22,711 nt of DNA, taken from contig JAIRNQ010000201.1 in assembly GCA_031257955.1 (NCBI GenBank), forward strand, positions 1 to 22,711. Direction: 5' to 3'. Origin of the DNA: Deltaproteobacteria bacterium (GTDB taxonomy: Bacteria; Desulfobacterota; Desulfarculia; Adiutricales; Adiutricaceae). Shown one piece after another: positions 1 to 6,665 of the stretch. Numbering within the stretch: the stretch's first letter is position 1; each line of letters opens with the position of its first letter. The notes under the pieces are model-generated. The model was not told where the DNA came from and ran no database searches. It saw only the letters and a program-made list of their open reading frames with translations. Made by a program: the position numbers and the translations under genes.

Positions 1-1
1 G

Positions 2-223
2 GGGCTGCTGCTGTCGGTCTTCGGGGCCTTGGTGGTGGCCCTGGCCTCCGTGGTCGCCCTGGGTTGTTTTCCGCCCATTTTTTGGCTGACCATGGTCAAA
101 ATCCAAACCCTGATCCCCCTGTTGTGCCTAACCTACATGGGCATGGGCCTCCACCGCCGCAAGATGGGCCACTACGCCCTGGCTACGGTGATTTTGCTCA
201 TTATGTTTTCGTTACTGTCGTAG
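2..223 (+). CDS. C-terminal end of an unidentified multi-span membrane protein (5' truncated)
   Basis: The reading frame is open from base 2 to a TAG at 221-223, so this is the last 73 residues of a gene that starts outside the window. The fragment is very hydrophobic: one probable membrane segment at its start (LLLSVFGALVVALASVVAL), a second around WLTMVKIQTLIPLLCLTYMGM, then a basic stretch (GLHRRKMGHY) and a final hydrophobic helix ending at the C-terminus (ATVILLIMFSLLS). This reads as two or three membrane helices with a short positively charged, probably cytoplasmic loop. The stop lies only 6 nt before the next start, so it is probably cotranscribed with the acetyltransferase gene. I do not recognise the family and assign no function. 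Confidence 0.5.
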   Translation, partial: GLLLSVFGALVVALASVVALGCFPPIFWLTMVKIQTLIPLLCLTYMGMGLHRRKMGHYALATVILLIMFSLLS

Positions 224-229
224 GCCACC

Positions 230-994
230 ATGACCAGCCAACCCAAACGGACCCCCGTGCCGGCCCCGACCGGAGACGGCGACGGCAAGCCGGAAAGGTT
301 ACGGGATTCGGCCAAAGCCCAGACGACTGAGGCCATAACTGTCGAGACCGGGACGGCCGAGACCGGGACGACCGGATTGGCCGCGCCCGGGCCAGTCGCC
401 CCCGCCGGGTCGGAAGGGGGAGCCGTTGCCCGTGAGGCTTGGTTGGAACCGCCCTTTAACCAGAAGGAGATTAGCGACCGGGAACTTTTGGCCATGACAT
501 CGCTTCGGCCCATAGACGTTAGCTCAATGAAGGAAATACTCAAGATGGAGAGGCTCTGCCACGTCGACCAGTGGAGCCAGGAAAACTTTACCGCCGAGTT
601 GCTGCGGCCTTTCACCTTGGCCAAGGGGCTCTGGCTGGGCCAGTCGCTGGTGGGCATGAGCCTTAGCTGGATCGTCCCGCCCGAGTGCCACCTCCTGAAC
701 CTGATGATCCATCCCAAGCTTTGGGGCCGGGGCCTGGGCCGGTATTTAATGCTGGATCTGATCGAGTCGGCCAAAGCCAAGCAAGCTTACAAGATCCTGT
801 TGGAAGTCAAAGTCGGCAACAAACGGGCCGAGCGGCTTTACGAACGCTTAGGCTTTACCGGCTCGGGTCTGCGGCGGGCCTACTACTCCGACGGTTCCAA
901 CGCCATCCTCATGAGCCTGGAACTGCCCGCCCCGCCCGGGGCCCGGCTCACGGCCACTAAACGGCAGCCGCCCAGGCCTCCTTCCCGGGGGTAG
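230..994 (+). CDS. RimI-like GNAT N-acetyltransferase with a low-complexity N-terminal extension
   Basis: The 254-residue protein ends in a GNAT domain from about residue 89 (MTSLRPIDV). The acetyl-CoA binding motif A is visible as LWGRGLGRYLM, and the motif B region as ERLYERLGFTGSGLRRAYYSDG followed by a closing strand ILMSLEL. This pattern is typical of RimI, which acetylates the N-terminal alanine of ribosomal protein S18, and of related protein N-acetyltransferases; the actual substrate is not shown. RimI is usually about 150 residues, so the first 88 residues are extra. They are rich in Thr, Pro, Gly, Glu and Ala, with a short ETGT-A-ETGT repeat. No good ribosome binding site precedes ATG 230, and ATG 494 would give a domain-only protein of 166 residues. 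The frame is open and GC-rich throughout, so I kept the long form, without certainty. Confidence 0.75.
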   Translation: MTSQPKRTPVPAPTGDGDGKPERLRDSAKAQTTEAITVETGTAETGTTGLAAPGPVAPAGSEGGAVAREAWLEPPFNQKEISDRELLAMTSLRPIDVSSMKEILKMERLCHVDQWSQENFTAELLRPFTLAKGLWLGQSLVGMSLSWIVPPECHLLNLMIHPKLWGRGLGRYLMLDLIESAKAKQAYKILLEVKVGNKRAERLYERLGFTGSGLRRAYYSDGSNAILMSLELPAPPGARLTATKRQPPRPPSRG

Positions 995-1041
995 GCTTGG
1001 AGGCTGGGAAGAATGACCGCCCTGGCTTTGGCCCGGGCGGA

Positions 1042-1059
1042 GGAAGGGCGCGCCCTTCC
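1042..1059. promoter_or_regulatory. 18-bp perfect palindrome upstream of the response regulator
   Basis: GGAAGGGCGCGCCCTTCC reads identically on both strands. It sits in the 84-nt gap between the acetyltransferase stop and the response regulator start, ending 19 nt before the ATG. As RNA it can fold only with a small loop, and there is no T-run after it, so it is not a clear terminator. As DNA it could be a dimeric repressor or autoregulation site. The gap also holds the probable Shine-Dalgarno (AGGGA at about 1071-1075). Confidence 0.35.
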
Positions 1060-1078
1060 AGGGGAAAGATAGGGAAAA

Positions 1079-2482
1079 ATGCCCGAAACCATATTGGTGG
1101 TAGACGACGAGAAGGACATCAGGCTGACCCTGGGGGGTTTGTTGGCCGACGAAGGTTATCTGGTCTCCCAGGCCCAGAGCAAAGAGGAAGCCCTGGAGAG
1201 GCTGGAAGAGTCCACCCCCGGGCTGGTGATTTTGGATCTTTGGATGGGAGGCTCCGAGAAGGGCTTTGACATCTTGGATCGGGTGCGCGAAGACACCCCC
1301 CAGGTCCCGGTGGTGGTCATCTCCGGCCACGGCAACATCGAGACGGCCGTCAAGGCGGTCAGACTCGGGGCTTACGACTTTATCGAAAAACCCCTCTCCG
1401 CCGACAAAATCCTCCTGGCCGTCCAAAGGGCCCTAAGCTTTAAGAACCTGACCACGGAAAACCAAATCCTGCGCAACCGGAGCCCCAAACCCAGCCTCCT
1501 GACCGGCCGGGGCCCGGCCATGAGCGCCCTCATGAAAACCATCGAGATGGTCGCCCCCACCCCGGCCTCGGTATTGATTGGCGGCGAAAACGGCGTGGGC
1601 AAAGAACTGGTGGCCCACACCATCCATAGGCTTTCGCAAAGGGCCGACAGGCCCATGATAGAGATTAACTGCGCCGCCATCCCCGAGGAACTGGTCGAAA
1701 GCGAGCTCTTCGGGCACGAAAGGGGGGCCTTCACCGGGGCCGACCGCCGCCGCCAGGGGCGCTTCGATTTGGCCGACAATTCCACCCTGTTCCTGGACGA
1801 AATCGCCGACATGAGCCTGAAGACCCAGGCCAAGATTTTGAGGATTTTGCAAGAGAAGAAATTCGAGAGGGTCGGCGGGACCAAAACCATCGAGGTGGAC
1901 GTTCGCATAATAGCCGCCAGCAACAAGGATTTGGAAAAGGAAATCGCCGAAGGCCGTTTCAGAAACGACTTATACTACCGCCTAAACGTGGTCCCGCTGG
2001 TGGTCCCGCCCTTACGGGAAAGGACCGAGGACATACCGGAGCTGGCCACCTTGTTTTTGAACGAGTGCCTGAAGGCCAATAACCTGGGCCAGAAACGCCT
2101 GGATCCAGCCTTCGTGGAAAAACTAAAACTCCGGCCCTGGCCCGGGAACGTCAGGGAACTGAAGAACACCATCGAAAGGCTAGCCATCATCACCCCCGGC
2201 CCGGTCATCCAAAACGATCCGGGCCTATCCGGCGAAAGCCCCAGCCAAGCCGCCAAACAAAAAAATGGGGACTTTCCGGAACCCGAATACATGTCCCTTC
2301 CCTATCGCCAGGCCAAGGCGGAATTCGAACGTCGCTACTTCCTCTCCCAGCTCACGGCCCACGGCAACAACATCACCCAAACCGCCGAAGCGGTCTCCCT
2401 GGACCGCACTAGCCTACACAAGAAATTAAAGGCCCTGGGTTTCAAGGACTGGGTGGAGGTAAACGTTGAAAAACCCCTTTGA
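1079..2482 (+). CDS. NtrC/NtrX-type sigma54-dependent response regulator
   Basis: The 467-residue protein has the three-part layout of NtrC-family activators. Residues 1-120 are a receiver domain: acidic D9/D10, phosphoacceptor D53 (LVILDLWM), S82 and K104 (FIEKPL). Residues about 140-375 are the AAA+ domain: Walker A GENGVGKE (169-176), the sigma54-contact loop GAFTGA (216-221), Walker B TLFLDEIADM, and downstream arginines in EGRFRNDLYYRLNV. Residues about 410-455 are a Fis-type helix-turn-helix (ITQTAEAVSLDRTSLHKKLKALG). All key residues are intact, so it should be phosphorylated by a histidine kinase and drive open-complex formation by sigma54 RNA polymerase. The receiver resembles NtrX, but no kinase lies in the window, so the signal and targets are unknown. 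The start ATG follows AGGGAAAA at good spacing. Its 3' end overlaps the next gene by 17 nt. Confidence 0.9.
   Translation: MPETILVVDDEKDIRLTLGGLLADEGYLVSQAQSKEEALERLEESTPGLVILDLWMGGSEKGFDILDRVREDTPQVPVVVISGHGNIETAVKAVRLGAYDFIEKPLSADKILLAVQRALSFKNLTTENQILRNRSPKPSLLTGRGPAMSALMKTIEMVAPTPASVLIGGENGVGKELVAHTIHRLSQRADRPMIEINCAAIPEELVESELFGHERGAFTGADRRRQGRFDLADNSTLFLDEIADMSLKTQAKILRILQEKKFERVGGTKTIEVDVRIIAASNKDLEKEIAEGRFRNDLYYRLNVVPLVVPPLRERTEDIPELATLFLNECLKANNLGQKRLDPAFVEKLKLRPWPGNVRELKNTIERLAIITPGPVIQNDPGLSGESPSQAAKQKNGDFPEPEYMSLPYRQAKAEFERRYFLSQLTAHGNNITQTAEAVSLDRTSLHKKLKALGFKDWVEVNVEKPL
2455..2468 (+). promoter_or_regulatory. Shine-Dalgarno GGAGGT deciding a TTG start for yihY
   Basis: GGAGGT at 2455-2460 lies 5 nt before TTG 2466-2468, inside the 3' end of the response regulator gene. 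This is the strongest ribosome binding site in the left third. It places the yihY start within the upstream coding sequence, and the following residues (KNPFDYIYDLYKRV) match the usual N-terminus of the family. Translational coupling of the two genes is likely. Confidence 0.7.
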
Positions 2483-3617
2483 CTATATTTACGACTTATA
2501 TAAGCGGGTGGACGAATCCGGCCTTACCAACTGGCCACTTTTGGCCGCCGCCTTAAGCTACTACTCGGCCTTGGCCGTGGTGCCAATCCTGGCCATCTGT
2601 TTTGCCTTGGCCAAAAGCATGGGCATGGAGGAAGCGCTATACCGGGCCCTCCGCGACAACTTCGGGGGCCAGGACGATATACTGACCACCCTGACCGGGT
2701 TTGCCGAAAATTTAATCCGCAATTTTTCCGGAAGCCTTCTAGTCTTTTCCGCCCTGGCCGTTATCTTCTGGTCCGTCTACGGCCTCCTCTGGCAGCTGGA
2801 GGTTAACTTTTCAAAAATCTTTGGCTACCTCTCCAACCGGTCGGCCATGCAGCGGGCCGGTGACTACCTGACCATCATGATGGTTATCCCTTTTTTTCTG
2901 GTGGCCGCCGGGAGCGTGAACATATTCATCGCCTCCATAGACTCCACGCAATTTTTGTTCCTCTCCACCCTAAAGCTTAAGCCCCTCCACACTTCTCTGA
3001 TGGTCATCTTCCCGGTCCTTATCTGGTGGTTCATCCTCTCCTGGACCTACGCCTACTTTAGCCGGGGCATAGTCCGCTGGCCCGAGCGGCTCATAGGCGG
3101 CTTCATAACCGGGCTGGTCTTTCAGATCTTCCAGAAGTTTTATTTGTCCATAATCATATCCATTACCAGCTACAACGCCATCTACGGAAGCTTCGCCGTG
3201 GTGCCCCTATTTCTGGTCTGGCTGTACATAAGCTGGCTAATCGTCATCTTTGGCGGCGAGGTCACCAGGCGCCTGGCGGACTTTTTTTTAAGCGGCCTTA
3301 GCCTAAAGTCGCTGCTCGTACCCCTAAGCGTGGCCGAACTAAGAGACGTTTCGGTCCAGATCATGGATACGATAATCTCCTCTTACGAGGACAAAGAAAA
3401 CCCCAAGCCCACAAGCGTGCTAACCTTGGCCAAGACCCTGAAGCTACCGATTCCCCACCTGGGGCGGGCGGTCAATTGCCTCCAAAACGCCGGGCTCCTG
3501 ACCAGAGTCGCCGCCTCCGACGACCCCGGTCCGGTCTTCCTGCCGGCCCAGTCGCCGGACAACCTGACCCGGGAAGTCATTTGCCAGGCCCTGGACAAGC
3601 TAAACCTGACCACCTAA
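2466..3617 (+). CDS. YihY/BrkB family inner membrane protein with C-terminal winged-helix-like region
   Basis: The 383-residue protein has the YihY/BrkB (once wrongly called ribonuclease BN) fold signature. A short amphipathic N-terminus leads into AAALSYYSALAVVPIL, then further membrane helices (about six in all, residues about 25-275). The conserved family block YNAIYGSFAVVPLFLVWLY closes with IVIFGGEVTRR. Its biochemical role is not settled; members have been discussed as transporters and envelope or virulence factors. After the membrane region, residues about 285-380 form a soluble tail that looks like a winged helix (TSVLTLAKTLKLPIPHLGRAVNCLQNAGLL), a fusion I recall from other YihY proteins outside the enterobacteria. 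It starts at TTG, 17 nt inside the response regulator gene. Coupled expression with the regulator is implied, but a functional link is not shown. Confidence 0.85.
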   Translation: MKNPFDYIYDLYKRVDESGLTNWPLLAAALSYYSALAVVPILAICFALAKSMGMEEALYRALRDNFGGQDDILTTLTGFAENLIRNFSGSLLVFSALAVIFWSVYGLLWQLEVNFSKIFGYLSNRSAMQRAGDYLTIMMVIPFFLVAAGSVNIFIASIDSTQFLFLSTLKLKPLHTSLMVIFPVLIWWFILSWTYAYFSRGIVRWPERLIGGFITGLVFQIFQKFYLSIIISITSYNAIYGSFAVVPLFLVWLYISWLIVIFGGEVTRRLADFFLSGLSLKSLLVPLSVAELRDVSVQIMDTIISSYEDKENPKPTSVLTLAKTLKLPIPHLGRAVNCLQNAGLLTRVAASDDPGPVFLPAQSPDNLTREVICQALDKLNLTT

Positions 3618-3636
3618 GCCCGAAGGAGGGACAACT

Positions 3637-3659
3637 GGGCCCTCGAGCCCCGAGGGCCC
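3637..3659 (+). other. Stem-loop in the yihY-dehydrogenase gap, no U-tract
   Basis: GGGCCCTCG at 3637-3645 and CGAGGGCCC at 3651-3659 form a perfect 9-bp stem around a 5-nt loop. It begins 19 nt after the yihY stop. No T-run follows, so it is not a clear intrinsic terminator; it could shield an mRNA end or attenuate read-through. Confidence 0.4.
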
Positions 3660-3687
3660 GTGGGTCGCTGGAGGCCCATTTTATCAA

Positions 3688-4701
3688 ATGAGTAAACTTG
3701 CCATTATCGGGGGTGCCGGCGGTCTCGGCTCGACCATGGCCTTTCTGCTGGGCCTAAAGGATCGCTTCGAGCGGATCGCCCTGGTCGGAAACCGACCCAA
3801 TGTTTTGGAGACCCACCTGATCGACTTAAGGGAGTGCTTCGGCGAGGAGACGTCGACGGTCATTTCCGGGGGCGGCTACGATGAGCTAGACGGGGCGGAT
3901 CTGGTGATAATGACCGGGGCTATCGCCCGCCAGCGGGTCGCCTCCCGGGACGAGTACCTGTTGGCCAACCTGGAGGTGGTTATACGGGTGGCCAGGGAAA
4001 TCAAGAGTCGGGCCCCCAAAGCCACCCTCATCAACTGCACCTCCCCGGTGGACGCTTACGTGATGGTCTTCCTGAGGGAACTGGGCTGGGATCGCCGGCG
4101 GGTTTTGGGCTTTTGCCGAAACGACTCCCAGCGCTTCCGACACATGGCCGGGAAGGTCCTGGGCCTAAACCCGGCCAACCTGGGCGGGCTTTCCATCGGC
4201 GAGCACGGCCAAACCCAAGTGCCCCTATTCTCTACCTTAACCCACAACGGACGTCCCCTGGTTTTGTCCAGCGAGCAAAAGGTTCGCGTACTGTCTTTGC
4301 TCAAAAACTGGTACAGCCACTGGCAGTTCCAGAACTCCCAGCGAACCACCACTTGGACCTCGGCCACTTCCATGTGGCGAACCCTCACCGCCCTCGGCCT
4401 CGTCCCGGCCAAATCCGGCGGGGAGTCGGGGGATTCCGGGGCCAATCCCCCCTTTGGCCTAGCCTCGGCGGCCGCGCCCGGCAAAGCCCCTGGGCCCTTT
4501 GACCGCCCGGGCGAACCGGCCATAGGCTCGGTCGCCCTGGAGGGCGAATACGGCCTGAGCGGGGTGGCCTTGGGCCTGCCCATCGAGGGTGGTCCCATGG
4601 GCTGGGCCCGGATCATCGAAATGGATCTTTGGCCGGGGGAATTGGCCGCCTTACAAAAATCGGCCGAGAAAGTTAAGTCGCTTTACAATCTTTGTCAATA
4701 A
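3688..4701 (+). CDS. Malate/lactate dehydrogenase family protein with low-complexity insert
   Basis: The 337-residue protein shows the NAD-dependent 2-hydroxyacid (malate/lactate) dehydrogenase fold. The dinucleotide motif is GGAGGLGST at 8-16. The substrate loop is ARQRVASRDEY, with R81 and R87 in the positions of the malate-binding arginines. NCTSPVDAYV follows at 116-125. The catalytic relay is NDSQRFR (D146, R149) with H173 in SIGEHGQTQVPLF. The family reaction is reversible oxidation of malate to oxaloacetate (or lactate to pyruvate) in the cytoplasm; an Arg at position 81 favours malate, but the loop is atypical. Residues about 241-277 are a Gly/Ser/Pro/Ala-rich insert just before the conserved closing block (AIGSVALEGEYGL), which is unusual in this enzyme. 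GGAGG lies 13 nt before the ATG, a long spacing. Confidence 0.75.
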   Translation: MSKLAIIGGAGGLGSTMAFLLGLKDRFERIALVGNRPNVLETHLIDLRECFGEETSTVISGGGYDELDGADLVIMTGAIARQRVASRDEYLLANLEVVIRVAREIKSRAPKATLINCTSPVDAYVMVFLRELGWDRRRVLGFCRNDSQRFRHMAGKVLGLNPANLGGLSIGEHGQTQVPLFSTLTHNGRPLVLSSEQKVRVLSLLKNWYSHWQFQNSQRTTTWTSATSMWRTLTALGLVPAKSGGESGDSGANPPFGLASAAAPGKAPGPFDRPGEPAIGSVALEGEYGLSGVALGLPIEGGPMGWARIIEMDLWPGELAALQKSAEKVKSLYNLCQ

Positions 4702-4748
4702 CGCTTTGCCATTAATGCCTACCAAAGCCTTGCCCCTAGCGGCTTTTG

Positions 4749-4777
4749 AACTACCGGCCTGAGCCTAGCCGGTAGTT
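4749..4777 (+). other. Stem-loop between dehydrogenase and YfiH-type gene
   Basis: AACTACCGGC at 4749-4758 pairs perfectly with GCCGGTAGTT at 4768-4777 (10-bp stem, 9-nt loop). It sits 13 nt before the next start codon and has no downstream T-run. It could be a weak terminator, or it could affect initiation of the following gene, which lacks an obvious Shine-Dalgarno. Confidence 0.45.
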
Positions 4778-4790
4778 ATGGATCTCGCGC

Positions 4791-5546
4791 ATGATTAAAA
4801 ACGTTAAAGATGGCGTTGAATATTATACCTTCGAGTTGTTGGCCCCCTACCCCGAGCTTCGGCACGCCGTTATGGGACGCCGCGGCCCGGACGGGGCCGA
4901 CTGGACCTTCTCCTACCGGTTCGGGGTGGCCTCCGAGGCCATCAACGCCAACGTCGATATGGCCTGCCAAGCCCTGGGTCTCTTGCCCCCGGCCCAGGTG
5001 GGCCAAGTCCACGGGGCCAGATCCCTTATCCTGGCCCCGGCCGAAGAGTACCGGCCTAGAAAGCCCGACGAGGTTTTTCAGGGCTTCGATGCCATCGTTT
5101 CCGCCTTTGGGCACAGCCTGATGATCAAAGTGGCCGACTGCCAGGGCCTCATCGTCTACGATCCCACCAGTAGGGTACTCTCCCTCATCCATAGCGGCTG
5201 GCGGGGCTCGGTCCAAAACGTCATCGGCCGGACCGTCAAAACCATGGTCAGGATGTTTAAGCTAAACCCAGCCAATTTCCTGGCCTGCTGCGCCCCCTCG
5301 CTGGGCCCCTGCCACGCCGAGTTCGTCAATTACCGCGCCGAACTGCCGGAAGACTTTTGGGAATTCAAGGACGAATCGGACCGTTTCGACTTTACGGCCA
5401 TCAGCCGCCGCCAGCTGGTGGAGGCCGGCCTCAAAGGCGACAACGTGGAGTTCTCCGGGGTCTGCACCCGCTGCTCCGAGGATTTTTGGAGCTACCGCCG
5501 GGGCGAAGACGGCCGCTTCGCCGTCATCGCCGGCGTGGTCGCCTAG
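4791..5546 (+). CDS. pgeF: YfiH/PgeF-type purine nucleoside phosphorylase (laccase-domain, DUF152)
   Basis: The 251-residue protein carries the three zinc ligands of the YfiH family in their usual motifs: H74 (GQVHGA), C117 (VADCQGL) and H134 (IHSGWRGSVQNV). The family block APSLGPCHAEF (168-178) and the late CTRCSEDFWSYRR (225-237) are also present, and the length is normal. Proteins of this family were long called polyphenol oxidase or laccase. Members tested more recently act as purine nucleoside phosphorylases/adenosine deaminases, and in E. coli the protein is linked to peptidoglycan editing (PgeF). It is probably cytoplasmic. No clear ribosome binding site precedes ATG 4791; the upstream stem-loop occupies that space. 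It precedes pyrK, which suits a nucleotide-metabolism context. Confidence 0.85.
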   Translation: MIKNVKDGVEYYTFELLAPYPELRHAVMGRRGPDGADWTFSYRFGVASEAINANVDMACQALGLLPPAQVGQVHGARSLILAPAEEYRPRKPDEVFQGFDAIVSAFGHSLMIKVADCQGLIVYDPTSRVLSLIHSGWRGSVQNVIGRTVKTMVRMFKLNPANFLACCAPSLGPCHAEFVNYRAELPEDFWEFKDESDRFDFTAISRRQLVEAGLKGDNVEFSGVCTRCSEDFWSYRRGEDGRFAVIAGVVA

Positions 5547-5560
5547 GCGACCGTAAACCA

Positions 5561-5576
5561 AGGGAGGCGCGACATA
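5561..5576 (+). promoter_or_regulatory. Strong Shine-Dalgarno ahead of an in-frame ATA codon (possible pyrK start)
   Basis: AGGGAGG at 5561-5567 is a near-ideal ribosome binding site. The pyrK frame is open from just after the upstream TAG at 5544-5546, and the codon 7 nt beyond the site is ATA (5574-5576). No ATG, GTG or TTG occurs in frame until ATG 5649, 81 nt beyond the site. Either initiation uses the rare AUA codon, adding 25 Pro-rich residues, or this site serves something else. Confidence 0.4.
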
Positions 5577-5648
5577 GCCGACAAACCGACACTACCGCCC
5601 GAACCCCACCCGGTCCCGACCGCCGAGGGCCCGGGGCCGGCCACGATC

Positions 5649-6443
5649 ATGGCCAAGGCCAAAGCCGTGGATAATTTGGGCGGGGGCAACCATCTCTTGA
5701 CCCTGGAGGTCCCCGGGGCACCCTTTTCGGCCTTGGGCCGCTTCGCCCGGCTGCGGGCCTGGCCGGCCCGGGGACTGGGACCGGGGACTTTACTGGATAG
5801 ACCCTTCTCCATACACCTGACCGGCCCGAGGGAGCTTAGTTTTTTCATCCGCCAAGTTGGCCCGGCCACCTCACTTCTGGCCAGTCTCTCCCCGGGCACC
5901 CCGGTTCGGTTCATTGGCCCGCTGGGCCGCGGCCTGGACGATCTCGACCCCAACTTCGCGGCCAAAAGCTGGTATCTGGTGGCCGGCGGGGCCGGCTTGG
6001 GTCCCATGCCCTCAATCATGGCCGCCCTGGGGCCCCGGGCCAAACTCTTTTACGGGGAACGCTCCCATAAAACCCAACCCGACACCGGCTACCTGGCCGA
6101 CCTGGAACTCTACGCCCCGAAGGCCGAGCTGGTCACCGCCACCGAAGACGGCAGCGGCTATGGCCAGAAGGGCTTGGTCACCGTGCCCCTAACCGAATGC
6201 CTCAAGGTCCAACCGCGGCCCATCGTGGCTTGCGGTCCCACGCCCATGCTGGCCGCCCTGGCCCGCTTGGCCAACCAATACTCCGTGCCCTACTTCGCCT
6301 GCGTCGAAGCCCGCATGGCCTGCGGCCTGGGGGTCTGCCTCTCCTGCTCGCTGCCAAAACTGGACGGGACTAACTTTAGGGTTTGCCGGGAAGGCCCCAT
6401 GGTTGACGGCTTGGCCATTGACTGGGATAATGTCCACACTTAG
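5649..6443 (+). CDS. pyrK: Dihydroorotate dehydrogenase B electron transfer subunit PyrK
   Basis: From ATG 5649 the protein has 264 residues and matches PyrK. The FAD-binding motif is RPFSI at 51-55 and the pyridine-nucleotide motif is LVAGGAGLGPMPSIM (110-124). The C-terminal [2Fe-2S] cluster cysteines are C225, C230, C233 and C246 (ACGLGVCLSC and RVCREGP). PyrK passes electrons from PyrD FMN through its iron-sulfur cluster and FAD to NAD+, in the PyrD2K2 heterotetramer of class 1B dihydroorotate dehydrogenase. Length is normal. The first beta strand (about KAKAVDNLGGGNHLLTLEV) starts immediately at ATG 5649, so a longer protein from ATA 5574 is possible, supported by the strong Shine-Dalgarno there. 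pyrD follows after 222 nt, so the pair is linked but not tightly coupled. Confidence 0.9.
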   Translation: MAKAKAVDNLGGGNHLLTLEVPGAPFSALGRFARLRAWPARGLGPGTLLDRPFSIHLTGPRELSFFIRQVGPATSLLASLSPGTPVRFIGPLGRGLDDLDPNFAAKSWYLVAGGAGLGPMPSIMAALGPRAKLFYGERSHKTQPDTGYLADLELYAPKAELVTATEDGSGYGQKGLVTVPLTECLKVQPRPIVACGPTPMLAALARLANQYSVPYFACVEARMACGLGVCLSCSLPKLDGTNFRVCREGPMVDGLAIDWDNVHT

Positions 6444-6500
6444 CCGAGCCTTTAGTGGTTAATTAATTCCCAAACCAACCCGGACTTAGGCCCAATTTAG

Positions 6501-6512
6501 CTTAAGCTTAAG
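6501..6512. promoter_or_regulatory. 12-bp palindrome CTTAAGCTTAAG in the pyrK-pyrD gap
   Basis: This perfect dyad lies 58 nt after the pyrK stop in an AT-rich stretch (about 6455-6530) that contrasts with the GC-rich genes around it. It could be part of a pyrD promoter or an operator. I see no convincing -35/-10 pair, so the role is open. Confidence 0.25.
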
Positions 6513-6549
6513 ACCACATAACTAAAAATCTTGGGCCTGAGTCAGATGG

Positions 6550-6589
6550 CCCACCATCCATGGCTCACCATCCATAGCCCACCATGCGG
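6550..6589 (+). repeat. Three near-identical 14-bp tandem units upstream of pyrD
   Basis: Units are CCCACCATCCATGG, CTCACCATCCATAG and a third truncated CCCACCATGCGG. They lie 77 nt before the preferred pyrD start. Each unit carries a CAT or ATG-like core, and the frame through them joins pyrD without a stop, which could mislead start prediction to about 6531. Confidence 0.5.
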
Positions 6590-6665
6590 CCTACAACCAG
6601 TCGCCGGCCACTGGCCGCATGAGGGCCAGGGCCAGAGGCCTGGACAAAGATTTAGGAAATTACCC

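Noticed and set aside
6531..6665. Upstream extension of pyrD
   Set aside because: The extra 45 residues are coded by the 14-bp repeats, lack family similarity, and GTG 6666 has a better ribosome binding site.
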